A DNA stretch of 64,000 nt from Alteromonas sp. V450 (GCF_001885075.1 NZ_MODU01000004.1:3844001-3908000); one strand, 5' to 3'; counted from the first letter of the stretch, positions 35,771 through 43,768 are shown. The notes: a model not told the origin generated them from the sequence alone. Made by a program: numbers and translations.

Positions 35771-35983
35771 TCAATTGCTAGTAGTTGATTGGGCATCGTT
35801 TTTTACGACTAGAACAATTAAAAATATGAGTGCTACAGGCGGCAATAGTGCAGTGAAGAACGCGATGACCGCTGTAAGAATAGGTGTTTGAGTTTTTCTT
35901 TTACCCAAATAGTAACCAAGTACAGCCATTATAACTGCCAGAACAATAACAACTTGGCCGAAGAGTGTTGCATTTATATTCAT
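35771..35983 (-). CDS. Hypothetical small membrane protein
   Basis: A 70-residue protein with two hydrophobic segments (about 7-26 and 36-62) joined by GKRKTQTP. ATG at 35983 has AAGGAA upstream. A typical cassette-encoded membrane protein with no recognised family. Confidence 0.62.
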   Translation of the reverse strand: MNINATLFGQVVIVLAVIMAVLGYYLGKRKTQTPILTAVIAFFTALLPPVALIFLIVLVVKNDAQSTTSN

Positions 35984-36001
35984 TGTACAAATTCCTTTTG
36001 C

Positions 36002-36116
36002 ATATAACGCTAAGCTTTGGGGCGCTAGCGTGTGGGCTATAATCCGAACGAAGTGAGTTAGCCCGCATGGTAGTGTCCCAGTGACCGGAGGGATTGGCTT
36101 GAGCGTCTTGTTAGCC
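36002..36116 (-). repeat. attC
   Basis: 115 bp from ATATAAC to GTTAGCC; arm CGCTAAGCTTTGGGGCGCTA shared with 46117 and 47321. Confidence 0.93.
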
Positions 36117-36406
36117 GCGTTCGTGCCAATACCCTGGTTTTCGGTGGTTTTGCATAATAGCTACCACACTAATTTACTTGTTTTCGATAATTTTATAAAT
36201 AATAGAGTATGGAACCTGCTTAAGACAAAGCGTAGATGAGTTTGCCCCATTTTTGTCCATGCCAATGGCAAAGAGCTAACTGAATCGATGGCTTCCTTGA
36301 GTTCTTGAGTAAATTCGTGACCCAAACCCAATGACTGTTCTTTATACCAATTAAACGACTCTTTTATTTCCCTTTTAACCTCTGGGTGAAAGGAAACAGG
36401 CAGCAT
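36111..36406 (-). pseudogene. Broken ParE/RelE-type toxin
   Basis: The frame from ATG at 36406 encodes a ParE-like start (FHPEVKREIKESFNWYKEQS, GLGHEFTQELKEAI) but leaves the family pattern after FVLSRF. Dropping one base near 36213 restores PYSIIYKIIENK, and after an in-frame TAA, VVAIMQNHRKPGYWHERG, the usual toxin C-terminus, ending at the attC core. So the gene has both a frameshift and a nonsense mutation and should be inactive. Confidence 0.85.
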
Positions 36407-36409
36407 CTT

Positions 36410-36628
36410 TTAATTAAGATCCTTTTCTATCTCTTCCCAACTGATGCTTTTTACCGCACCAGACTATAGCTCTGCGCTGCGAGATTCCGAAAGTTTTACC
36501 CAGTCCGATTCCACATCGCTATCAACCTTGATATCCATAGCCGTTAAAAGACAGTGGGCAGCAAGTGATTTCTCTTTAGTACTGAGTTGCTCGATATTTT
36601 CAAGCATCACTTTCAATGCATCAGACAT
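36410..36628 (-). pseudogene. Broken addiction-module antitoxin (partner of the 36111 toxin)
   Basis: The frame from ATG at 36628 to TAA at 36410 is 73 codons and reads like a small addiction-module antitoxin: ENIEQLSTKEKSLAAHCLL, VESDWVKLSESRSAEL, then SGAVKSISWEEIEKDLN. Codon 55 is TAG (36464-36466), removing the last quarter that normally contacts the toxin. It ends three bases before the toxin start, the normal operon order. Confidence 0.8.
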
Positions 36629-36702
36629 AAAGTAACTCCCATTGGGTATGATTTGATATTACCACTAAAAAAAAGAAGTGAAAGGCTGGATTTACAAGTA
36701 GC

Positions 36703-36816
36703 GGCTAACACCCGCATAAAGGGCGATAACACGTGGGCTAAAATCGGAGCGAAGCGACTGAGCCCACGTGTTATTGTCCCAGCGAGCTTGCGAGCGATTT
36801 AATACGTTTGTGATGC
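36703..36816 (-). repeat. attC (right core mutated)
   Basis: 114 bp. Left core GGCTAAC intact; right core GTGATGC instead of GTTATGC. Arms otherwise nearly identical to 35116. Confidence 0.88.
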
Positions 36817-36817
36817 G

Positions 36818-37330
36818 TCAACGCCGACGATACAGAATATCGAGTGAGCCTTTAATCCAAACTTCCTTGAAGTCTGAACCAACCTCGAATGTACTAAAAT
36901 GTGATTTTGATACATCAAGTTTAACAGGCTCATCTGAGTTGGGAAGTAGAACGTAAACATAATAGCTTGTTCCGCCTTTAGTACTTTTATATGTGTCCAG
37001 CTCGACAACTTTACCTGAAAGAAAAGCTTCTTCTTGGCTTCCAACTAAAGCGTTAAATAAAAGAACATAACCACCGCTAAATAATAACAATAAGGCTGCA
37101 ACCATTGATGTCCATGCAACGCCTTTAAGTTTACCAGTTTTGCGTCGAAATTCTGGTAATCTAAAAAAATAGATGTATAAAGATCCGCAAAATATTGGAA
37201 TGGACAAATATTTAAACGCCCAATGATATGGCGCATTTAGAACGGTGTCATACAAGTACGTTGGTATGACGCCTCCAATTGCAGATAACATGAAAAGCCA
37301 GCTTCCATACTTTTTTAGGTAGAACTCCAA
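36818..37330 (-). CDS. Hypothetical membrane protein, DUF3592-like
   Basis: A 170-residue protein with three or four hydrophobic segments and a C-terminal beta-rich domain (SGKVVELDTYKSTKGGTSYY, VYVLLPNSDEPVKLDVSKS). The arrangement resembles DUF3592-type proteins, with low certainty. TTG at 37330 is chosen because AAAGGAG lies five bases upstream and the longer frame runs into attC; ATG at 37291 is the alternative. Confidence 0.6.
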   Translation of the reverse strand: MEFYLKKYGSWLFMLSAIGGVIPTYLYDTVLNAPYHWAFKYLSIPIFCGSLYIYFFRLPEFRRKTGKLKGVAWTSMVAALLLLFSGGYVLLFNALVGSQEEAFLSGKVVELDTYKSTKGGTSYYVYVLLPNSDEPVKLDVSKSHFSTFEVGSDFKEVWIKGSLDILYRRR

Positions 37331-37345
37331 AGTTACTCCTTTGAC

Positions 37346-37450
37346 GCATAACGCTAAGCTTTGGGGCGCTAACATGGGGGCATAATAGCGAAGCGGCCCC
37401 GTGTATGCGTCCCAGTGAACGGCTTGAGCGCCAACAGCGTTTTGTTATAT
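37346..37450 (-). repeat. attC
   Basis: 105 bp from GCATAAC to GTTATAT; arm CGCTAAGCTTTGGGGCGCTA. Confidence 0.93.
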
Positions 37451-37819
37451 TTTCGTTTCTGGTGTTACTTGTAGCTTATAAACTTTCAGTCCTTCTTGGC
37501 CAATTTCGATAGTGGCTTGCTCATTAGCCTGGACAGTAAGCACAGGGCGAGCTTCCTCGCTAAATGCACCTTCAGAGTATGTATAATAAACAGTAGAGAG
37601 TTTTACTTTTCCATTTTCAATGCTTGGTGTAATTTCATACTTTACTTCATTGTCAATCTGGGCGGAAAAGCCCTCAGACAGTTCCCCATGCAACACTACC
37701 GGCTTTATAAGTTCACCGTTAATAAACATATCTAGTTTTAACGTGATGCTTTCGCTCGCGTTCGCAGTTGAAGCCAATACAAGCAAACCAGTAAAAATAG
37801 TACGCTTTAGATTTTTCAT
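37445..37819 (-). CDS. Hypothetical exported protein
   Basis: A 124-residue protein with a signal peptide (LASTANA-SES) and a beta-rich mature domain (SITLKLDMFINGELIKPVVL). No cysteine. No family recognised. Good ribosome site (AAGGAAG). Stop codon supplied by the attC core. Confidence 0.65.
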   Translation of the reverse strand: MKNLKRTIFTGLLVLASTANASESITLKLDMFINGELIKPVVLHGELSEGFSAQIDNEVKYEITPSIENGKVKLSTVYYTYSEGAFSEEARPVLTVQANEQATIEIGQEGLKVYKLQVTPETKI

Positions 37820-37860
37820 AACACTTCCTTAAACATTATTGTGTAAACAACCTAGAGAAA

Positions 37861-37909
37861 ATATAACGCCCCATCGAGCGAGGCGAGAGCCTTAAGTGGC
37901 TTGTTATAC
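37861..37909 (-). repeat. Collapsed attC (49 bp)
   Basis: ATATAACGCCCC joined to GAGCGAGGCGAGAGCCTTAA and GTTATAC. The right half matches the attC at 46940 almost base for base (GAGAGCCTTAAGTGGCTTG), so the central stem was deleted while both outer cores stayed intact. Confidence 0.82.
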
Positions 37910-37930
37910 ATTACTGACTAACAAAAAAAA

Positions 37931-38251
37931 TCATTCTTCCAGCACTTTTAGGATCTTAAGTGCTAGGGTTTTATTGGAAGTAGATAGCTGCCTGTAAGTC
38001 GAAACTAATTTTAGCTCATCGTTTGTTAGCGAAATTTCCGCTCGAAAATTGGATTCTTCAACGCCAGATTCTAACCAAAATGGGTCAACATTAAGAGACC
38101 TTGCTATTGATAGAAGATATGACGTATTTTGGGTTTCGCCATTCTCAATACTAGCGAGCGCCTGTTGACTAGTGCCAATGAGTTCAGCGAGTTGAACCTG
38201 GGTTAACTGACATCGTTTCCTGACTTCCCGAATCCTTTCTCCAATAGACAT
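37931..38251 (-). CDS. XRE-family transcriptional regulator
   Basis: A 106-residue cytosolic protein. Residues 3-60 form an XRE HTH (GERIREVRKRCQLTQVQLAE, IGTSQQALASIENGE), followed by a short helical tail. ATG at 38251 opens just after the attC. Unlike the two other XRE proteins in the array it has no membrane segment. Confidence 0.85.
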   Translation of the reverse strand: MSIGERIREVRKRCQLTQVQLAELIGTSQQALASIENGETQNTSYLLSIARSLNVDPFWLESGVEESNFRAEISLTNDELKLVSTYRQLSTSNKTLALKILKVLEE

Positions 38252-38268
38252 CCATATTCTCCAAAAAT

Positions 38269-38387
38269 GTATAACGGCCCGCATAACGGGCAAAATACGT
38301 AGGCTACAATACCAAGCGAAGCGAAGGGAGCCTACGTGTTTATGTCCCTAGCGAGCGCCAGCGACCGAGTTAATGCGTTTGTTAGTT
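38269..38387 (-). repeat. attC
   Basis: 119 bp, the longest here, from GTATAAC to GTTAGTT; arm CGGCCCGCATAACGGGCAAA. Confidence 0.93.
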
Positions 38388-38444
38388 GCCGTAAATTCAA
38401 TGGGCGTGCTAACATTTGTGTGTACATTTCATAAGGAGTTTACC

Positions 38445-38729
38445 ATGGATACCCGTATTCAGTTTAGAGTAGATGAAGAAACTAAACGGCTAGCTCAGAT
38501 AATGGCCGAAAGCCAAGGACGCACTTTAAGTGACGCTTGTAGAGAGCTTACGGAAGAACTCGCTGAACAGCAACGAAAAATAATGAATCATGATCAGTGG
38601 CTTACTGAAGAGGTTAATGCTGCGTTCAGTAAATTAGAGAGTGGGCAAAGTAAATTTGTCAGTCATGAAGAAGCGAACTTGGACATGGAAGCTCGAAAAA
38701 TGAAAATTAGGAATAAAGCCAAAAAATGA
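38445..38729 (+). CDS. RelB/DinJ-family antitoxin
   Basis: A 94-residue protein with an N-terminal ribbon-helix-helix (RIQFRVDEETKRLAQIMAES, GRTLSDACRELTEEL) and a charged C-terminal half. ATG at 38445 has AAGGAG upstream. Its stop overlaps the toxin start (ATGA). It is read on + in an otherwise - strand array, with its own leader of about 60 bp. Confidence 0.85.
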   Translation: MDTRIQFRVDEETKRLAQIMAESQGRTLSDACRELTEELAEQQRKIMNHDQWLTEEVNAAFSKLESGQSKFVSHEEANLDMEARKMKIRNKAKK

Positions 38730-39007
38730 TCTTATGGGAAAAAAGTTCGTTGGACGATCGTGAGGCTATTTTCGAGTTTTTATACGAATTTAACCCATTA
38801 GCAGCAGAAAAAACTGATGCAATAATTGAGAAGAAAGTTGAAAACTTGAACCAGCAACCTCTTATGGGAGTGGAGAGAGAGGGTATACCGGGAAGACTGT
38901 TAATAATTCCAGAGGTTTCAATGATTGTTTCATATTTTATAAAAGACGACATTATTCACATTCTTCGAGTTTTACACCAAAAGCAAAAATTTCCTGTAGG
39001 CAGCTAA
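38726..39007 (+). CDS. RelE/ParE-superfamily toxin
   Basis: A 93-residue protein with the RelE/ParE fold pattern: LWEKSSLDDREAIFEFLYEF, NLNQQPLMGVEREGIPGRLL, IIPEVSMIVSYFIKDDIIHI, and the final HILRVLHQKQKFP. Translationally coupled to the antitoxin. Whether it is a ribosome-dependent RNase or a gyrase inhibitor cannot be told. Its TAA stop is in the left attC core at 39002. Confidence 0.85.
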   Translation: MILWEKSSLDDREAIFEFLYEFNPLAAEKTDAIIEKKVENLNQQPLMGVEREGIPGRLLIIPEVSMIVSYFIKDDIIHILRVLHQKQKFPVGS

Positions 39008-39106
39008 CGCTAAGCTAACGGGCAGTGACGTAGCGGCATAATCGGGAAGCGCCGCTGCGTTACTGTCCCAGTGAACGAAGTGAACGTGTTAAGCGCCTTG
39101 TTATAC
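39002..39106 (-). repeat. attC
   Basis: 105 bp from AGCTAAC to GTTATAC; arm CGCTAAGCTAACGGGCAGTG. Confidence 0.93.
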
Positions 39107-39112
39107 AACTCA

Positions 39113-39421
39113 CTACTCCTGCCCTATGGGTTCCTTAAACTGCACTTTGATTGGCTTGAAAAAAGAATAAAGCCAAAGTCCGAGCACAGTAAAAAACCAA
39201 ATGAAACAGGCAGAGAAGAATCCAGCCACGGGACCAATTAGAAAACTATAAAACAGTCCTTCTACTCCAGTACGATATACTCCATTCCACTCGACAGTTT
39301 CTGCGCCAAATAAAGCTGCGATACCGCACAAAATTGCAAAAATACTAACCCCAAAAGTAAAACCAATGGCAAGTAATTTGAATAAAGACTTTTTTGAAAT
39401 TTTTTTTGCTGTAATTTCCAT
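39113..39421 (-). CDS. Hypothetical membrane protein
   Basis: A 102-residue protein with two long hydrophobic segments (about 15-38 and 60-85) and a basic C-terminus. ATG at 39421 is the first start after the upstream attC; the longer frame is attC translation. No family recognised. Confidence 0.58.
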   Translation of the reverse strand: MEITAKKISKKSLFKLLAIGFTFGVSIFAILCGIAALFGAETVEWNGVYRTGVEGLFYSFLIGPVAGFFSACFIWFFTVLGLWLYSFFKPIKVQFKEPIGQE

Positions 39422-39444
39422 TCTATAAATATCTCCATTGAGTT

Positions 39445-39494
39445 GTATAACGTCCCAGTGCGCCCTGGCGCGCGACATAATTTGCTTGTTATGT
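39445..39494 (-). repeat. Collapsed attC (50 bp)
   Basis: GTATAAC joined directly to the GTCCCAGTGCGCCC right arm and GTTATGT. The right part resembles the end of the 43769 attC (GACATAATTTG). Outer cores intact; variable stem missing. Confidence 0.82.
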
Positions 39495-39827
39495 GCATTG
39501 CTCAAATGGAACTCGCGCCGCTCTAATACTTCCATCTGTTCTAAACCCACAAAAACTGTTCAAACTACATTCGAATATTACACGTCTGATGCGTGTTGTT
39601 CCTATGCACACTTCAAACTCTGACCCCAGTTGAATAACTTTAGTTATTTTCGACTTGTCTATAAATAAACGCTCTACAGGAGAAGAGTCAGTTGGGCCAA
39701 CGATAATCCCTTTATCCAAGGCATTTAAAAGCTTTTCACAGTCGCTCGTTGTGCATAGGTCATTCTCTGATGCAAAAATGCCCAAAGAAAAAAGTATAGA
39801 AAAAATAAATAATTTCAAAGTTTTCAT
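39489..39827 (-). CDS. Hypothetical exported cysteine-rich protein
   Basis: A 112-residue protein with a signal peptide (LFSLGIFAS) and about six cysteines in the mature part (LCTTSDCEKLL, VCIGTTRIRR, FECSLNSFCGF, FEQCT), suggesting disulfides. ATG at 39827 follows the attC with no clear ribosome site. The stop is from the attC core. No family recognised. Confidence 0.6.
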   Translation of the reverse strand: MKTLKLFIFSILFSLGIFASENDLCTTSDCEKLLNALDKGIIVGPTDSSPVERLFIDKSKITKVIQLGSEFEVCIGTTRIRRVIFECSLNSFCGFRTDGSIRAARVPFEQCT

Positions 39828-39831
39828 TTGC

Positions 39832-39947
39832 ACATAACGCCCGCATAATGGGCGGTTAATTGCTGGCTATAATTTGCGAGTAACGAGCACAGCCAGCAAG
39901 TAACCGTCCCAGTGAGCGAAGCGAACGAATTGAAGCGTTTGTTATAT
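39832..39947 (-). repeat. attC
   Basis: 116 bp from ACATAAC to GTTATAT; arm CGCCCGCATAATGGGCGGTT. Confidence 0.93.
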
Positions 39948-40454
39948 TTATCTACAACTCCCATCATTTAAAGTCTCTACGTTTGAGTTAAAGGTTTCTA
40001 GACGTCCAGTGAATTCATGTGATGGCACAATTTCAGTTCTAAGTATTTCTCTTAGTTTTTCTCCATCTTTATGACTAGGCATAGCTTTGAAAGAATTAAC
40101 TTTCTCAAGGGCATTTTTGAATTCCGGATATTTAAGACTTAGGTCTTCCTTTACCTCAGGGCTCAAATCAACCCATTGGTTTATAGCTTTCTGTCGTTGG
40201 ATCTTTTCAGGGCTAGTCTTTAAATAGATACTAAAAGCCACAAACCTTTGTCTTATGAGTGCTAGCTGTTGCTTTTTGTTGCGTTCAGCAACATCAGATA
40301 GTTCAGGAAATTTAGAAACAATAAGTTCGGTAAAATCTTTTTGCCACTCAACTTGAAGATTGGCGTAAGTTTCAAATCTTTGATACAAACAATCATTAGC
40401 AAATACTTGGGTAGTGTAAGCAATGAAGAATAAAAGAAGACCAAAAAATTTCAT
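39948..40454 (-). CDS. Hypothetical exported helical protein
   Basis: A 168-residue protein with a signal peptide (AYTTQVFA-NDC) and a mostly helical mature part (RFETYANLQVEWQKDFTELI, SDVAERNKKQQLALIRQR) with a Cys near each end. Ribosome site GGAG. Family not recognised. Confidence 0.62.
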   Translation of the reverse strand: MKFFGLLLFFIAYTTQVFANDCLYQRFETYANLQVEWQKDFTELIVSKFPELSDVAERNKKQQLALIRQRFVAFSIYLKTSPEKIQRQKAINQWVDLSPEVKEDLSLKYPEFKNALEKVNSFKAMPSHKDGEKLREILRTEIVPSHEFTGRLETFNSNVETLNDGSCR

Positions 40455-40470
40455 ACGAACTCCCCAATTA

Positions 40471-40576
40471 ATATAACGCTAAGCTAAGGGGCGCGAATGT
40501 GCGGCGATAATGGCGAAGCCGCCGCGCGTTTGCGTCCGAGCGACCGAAGGGAGTGGTCTTTAGCGCTTTGTTATAA
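40471..40576 (-). repeat. attC
   Basis: 106 bp from ATATAAC to GTTATAA; arm CGCTAAGCTAAGGGGCGCGA, nearly identical to 48138. Confidence 0.93.
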
Positions 40577-40888
40577 GCAGAGCCAGTTCCTTTGGTCTTT
40601 TTAAAAACTGTTGAAGCCAGCATACGATTGATTGTTAACACAGACAAGAAAAACGACTGTGCATTGATGTTTTTGATTTGACTGAAGCTAGCCTCCATTT
40701 GAACTGTATAACGCATTGGCGCTGGTTGACGTTGAATAATAACTTGGCGATAAAGCGCCTAATGAGCAACCTTTGAATTGAGAGCGGCGGATTTAAACCT
40801 ACCACAAGCCAGAGCGATGCTAATGAAAACAGGTGAGGGTAGTTTTACGGAGATTTTTATAAAGCCAAACGGAGTTTAGGCTGACGCC
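40577..40888 (-). other. Cassette without a convincing gene
   Basis: 312 bp between two attC sites. The only - strand frame starts at 40698 and has no stop before running through the attC, so I do not call it. It contains an attC-like hairpin at 40706-40770. Confidence 0.5.
40706..40770 (-). repeat. Divergent attC-like hairpin
   Basis: GTATAAC core followed by GCATTGGCGCT, which pairs with AGCGCCTAATGAGC apart from two bulged bases, like the extrahelical bases of attC. No right GTT core (AGCAACC). Confidence 0.4.
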
Positions 40889-40993
40889 TTATAACTTTTA
40901 AATAAGGGGCGCAGGCATGTGGGCTATAATGCGAAGCCGCGCTGCGTTTGTGTCCCAGTGACCGAAGGGAGCGTGTTAAGCGCCTTGTTAGAA
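40889..40993 (-). repeat. attC
   Basis: 105 bp from TTATAAC to GTTAGAA; arm TTTTAAATAAGGGGCGCAGG. Confidence 0.93.
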
Positions 40994-40994
40994 C

Positions 40995-41387
40995 TCATTT
41001 CTTGGACGAGCTCCTAGCCTTTATCAAAGCATACAAACAATACCCAATTACAAACAAATCTACTCCCAATAGGAAAAGAAACATGTTCGGGGAAGAATGA
41101 TAGCTGTATGAGTTACCACGACGGCCGCTAATAGTGCCCGAGTATACTGCATTAAATGCCAGCCAAGTGAAAAATAAAGCGATTATAATCAGTAAGAATT
41201 GGCTCGTCGGACTTACTTCTTTTTCTAATTTGTTTGCATCCGTTTGCGTATTGAATGTTTCCGAGTTATTCCTTTGGGAAAGCTGTTGTTGAATTAGTTT
41301 TGTGCGTTCAGGGTAAGCCTCTTTATCTATAGACTCCAAAGCTTCGCGTAAGTCACGAATAGAGTATCTCGAATAGTCCGGTTCCAT
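40995..41387 (-). CDS. Hypothetical protein, cytosolic helix plus two membrane segments
   Basis: A 130-residue protein. The N-terminal 45 residues are charged and helical (YSIRDLREALESIDKEAYPE). Two hydrophobic segments follow (about 64-82 and 101-120) with GRRGNSYSYHSSP between them. Good ribosome site. No family recognised. Confidence 0.62.
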   Translation of the reverse strand: MEPDYSRYSIRDLREALESIDKEAYPERTKLIQQQLSQRNNSETFNTQTDANKLEKEVSPTSQFLLIIIALFFTWLAFNAVYSGTISGRRGNSYSYHSSPNMFLFLLGVDLFVIGYCLYALIKARSSSKK

Positions 41388-41404
41388 TGGAAATTTCCTG
41401 TGAG

Positions 41405-41502
41405 TTCTAACGCCGCACTAAGCGGCAAAAATCAGTTGGTTATACTTTGTGAGGCACGAACAAAAGCAACTGTTTTTTGTCCGTTTAAGTGCCTTGTTAG
41501 GT
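41405..41502 (-). repeat. attC (divergent arms)
   Basis: 98 bp from TTCTAAC to GTTAGGT; arms CGCCGCACTAAGCGGCAAAA and AACTGTTTTTTGTCCG differ from the main subgroups. Confidence 0.85.
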
Positions 41503-42636
41503 TTTTTTTACCGACTTTAAGTGTTCATGTATTTTTTTACCTACTTCTAAGTGGTAAGTGATCACACTATTTACCCAAGACAATGCCTTAACCTCAATAT
41601 CTTGTTGAGTGCTTGAAAAGTAATCTCTACCTAGGTATCTATGAGGTTGACCATTATCGAAACAATCTCGCGAATATTGAGCAGAGTAATAGAGAGGTAG
41701 ATCGTTTATCTCTTTATGACCAATGCCCACAAATATTTTTTCGAGTTCAAGAGCTGAAGTTGAATGAATTAAGTCATTTCTAAACTGAATCAATTCAGGT
41801 AGTTCGATTGCAGTAGATTGTAGCGTAACGATATCTTGAATAAATTTACTAGGGAAGTATATAGGGGAGAGCTTCCTTACTTCGTGGTGCTGTTTATCTC
41901 TAGCGCCTTTAAAAGACAATTTTTCAGGCTTAATTGAGTTAATATATTGTATTAACTTTGCAGATAAATCTAATGAAGAGCACAACGAGATCACTAAGGA
42001 TGTTATTTCTGTTGCTACTCGGTATGAGTTTTGACCGCTATGGACTATTTCTGAAACATTAAGCTGGTGTAAAGCTGTATGAGATTCATTGATGCAATCA
42101 CGTTGGGCTACTAATAAATTTGAATAGCCTGTAATAGCGCGATTTAACAGAGACATAATGTCACTGCATATTCTAGAAACCTGACTTTTTATTAAAAATA
42201 CGGTTAAGTCATTTTCGTTCAATGGACTCCCTTCATTAGAGCAAGCCTCTTTGAACTGGTTATGTATTGATTCGAAAATCTCTTTAGAACCCTCACCATG
42301 ACCGCATTCACTATACGCTAAAGGAAATAGTCCCATAAGTGAATGAAATCGTTCTTTTTCTTCAGGAGCCAAAATAGAATTTAAAAAAGAGTAATTAATA
42401 TGAGCTATGTAGTAATACTCAAGGTCTTGCCATTGAAAATCTGAAAGATCAGGGAATTGATTAGTGACACCCAAAGTCACCAATTTTTGAAGATTCCAAT
42501 TATTTTTTAGGGTTTCATTTAGTTTATCTTCAGTTGTTTCAAAAGGCATAGAACAAGTACCCAATATATCTTCAACTACATACCGATCTTTGCTGATATT
42601 CCTGACGAAAAGGCCTTTTGATGTAAAGTAATTCAT
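41497..42636 (-). CDS. Hypothetical protein with HEPN-like RxxxxH motif
   Basis: A 379-residue soluble, mostly helical protein, the largest proximal cassette gene. Near residues 281-295 it has ELIQFRNDLIHSTS; R286-NDLI-H291 matches the RxxxxH pattern of HEPN RNases. The N-terminal part has DFQWQDLEYYYIAHINYSF. I recognise no named family. In phage-defence and toxin systems this motif marks RNase domains, but here it rests on one motif. Stop codon from the attC core; ATG at 42636 has GGAAA upstream. Confidence 0.55.
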   Translation of the reverse strand: MNYFTSKGLFVRNISKDRYVVEDILGTCSMPFETTEDKLNETLKNNWNLQKLVTLGVTNQFPDLSDFQWQDLEYYYIAHINYSFLNSILAPEEKERFHSLMGLFPLAYSECGHGEGSKEIFESIHNQFKEACSNEGSPLNENDLTVFLIKSQVSRICSDIMSLLNRAITGYSNLLVAQRDCINESHTALHQLNVSEIVHSGQNSYRVATEITSLVISLCSSLDLSAKLIQYINSIKPEKLSFKGARDKQHHEVRKLSPIYFPSKFIQDIVTLQSTAIELPELIQFRNDLIHSTSALELEKIFVGIGHKEINDLPLYYSAQYSRDCFDNGQPHRYLGRDYFSSTQQDIEVKALSWVNSVITYHLEVGKKIHEHLKSVKKT

Positions 42637-42678
42637 TATTTAAATTTAATTTCCAATTGTGGCAAATATAGGGGGAAA

Positions 42679-42792
42679 ACCTAACACCCACATAAGGGGC
42701 AGTAATACGTGGGCTAAAATCCGAGCGAAGCGACAGAGCCCATGTGTTACTGTCCCAGCGAGCCTGCGAGCGACTTAATGTGATTGTTATAA
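42679..42792 (-). repeat. attC
   Basis: 114 bp from ACCTAAC to GTTATAA; arm ACACCCACATAAGGGGCAGT. Confidence 0.93.
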
Positions 42793-43098
42793 CCGTGGCC
42801 AACTTTGAGTGAATTCACTGATAATTCCATTTGCGACCTTGTCATAACCTCTATTTAGAATTCCCCAAGACAATGGTGCTAAATTGTCGGCTTTTGTAGG
42901 TTCACCAAGTACAGCTAAACACGCTGCTAGTTGCAATTTTATTGACGGGAATCGCCCAACATTTGAACTATAGTATTTTTCTGAAAGTGCGAAAGATCCA
43001 TTATCTTCTGAAATGTACTGGAGTAACTCAGGTTCATTTATTGTATGTAAATATTCTTTGAGTTGGTCAAGATCACATAACTTCTGTGAATTATTCAA
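42787..43098 (-). CDS. Hypothetical soluble protein
   Basis: A 103-residue protein, mostly helical (QKLCDLDQLKEYLHTINEPE, IKLQLAACLAVLGEPTKADN), resembling small helical-repeat or immunity-type proteins without a firm match. TTG at 43098 has AGAGGA five bases upstream; the longer frame crosses the attC. Stop from the attC core. Confidence 0.58.
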   Translation of the reverse strand: MNNSQKLCDLDQLKEYLHTINEPELLQYISEDNGSFALSEKYYSSNVGRFPSIKLQLAACLAVLGEPTKADNLAPLSWGILNRGYDKVANGIISEFTQSWPRL

Positions 43099-43115
43099 AC
43101 TAAATCCTCTAAAGA

Positions 43116-43197
43116 TTATAACACCCGCATAACGGGCAAAAATATGTAGTCTAGAATACAAGGAGCGCCAGCGACTGCGTTAATGCGTTTGTTATGA
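43116..43197 (-). repeat. attC (82 bp, shortened)
   Basis: From TTATAAC to GTTATGA; arm ACACCCGCATAACGGGCAAA, but the middle is about 30 bp shorter than in related sites. Confidence 0.88.
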
Positions 43198-43199
43198 GC

Positions 43200-43739
43200 C
43201 TAATCGCTGGATCGTCCTTTTACAGCAATTAGAACAGCATAGATAATACTTGCCACTGAAATCATGAGCACAACCACTGACTCAGAAATTTGAGCACTGC
43301 AAAATTGCCGCATAACGTGCCATACAATCAAAGCAAGCCAAATCAATACTGTAAAGTCACTTAGGGCAATAGTAACCTTGCTAACGGAGTAATTTCTTGC
43401 CGACAACCATGATGTACCTTTACATTTGCTTTCTCGCTTTGTAAAAAGAGAACCTGTTACTTCATCCTCTAGATCTGCGACTATTAATTCCCAATTTTCC
43501 TGCCAGCGCTTACTGCCACGATTAACAAGTGCCCACGCGAAAGAGCAAACAAAACCGAAACAAGCGATTACAACGGACAGGCCTGAGCTAGCTTTAATTA
43601 AGGAAGCATAACCAACAAAAGATGAAGCAATAAACCCCCAGAAAAACACCGACCTCTTCCAGAACAATTCAATTTCAAAGTTTCTTGTCGCAAGAGCAAC
43701 TTCAAATGCTTTATCTTGTGTTTTTTTATCGTCACTCAT
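43200..43739 (-). CDS. RipA-family-like membrane protein
   Basis: A 179-residue protein: an N-terminal amphipathic part with FEVALATRNFEIELFWKRSV, two close hydrophobic segments, then SFAWALVNRGSKRWQENWEL and a second pair of hydrophobic segments. The pattern fits small membrane proteins named RipA-family octameric proteins, frequent in integrons. ATG at 43739 has GGAAG upstream. Function unknown; assignment moderate. Confidence 0.6.
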   Translation of the reverse strand: MSDDKKTQDKAFEVALATRNFEIELFWKRSVFFWGFIASSFVGYASLIKASSGLSVVIACFGFVCSFAWALVNRGSKRWQENWELIVADLEDEVTGSLFTKRESKCKGTSWLSARNYSVSKVTIALSDFTVLIWLALIVWHVMRQFCSAQISESVVVLMISVASIIYAVLIAVKGRSSD

Positions 43740-43768
43740 ATCGACTTCCATCCATGATCTCAAGAGGC

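Noticed and set aside
40471..40698. - strand frame starting at 40698 in the ORF-less cassette
   Set aside because: It has no stop before crossing the entire attC, shows no family features, and its second half is attC translation.
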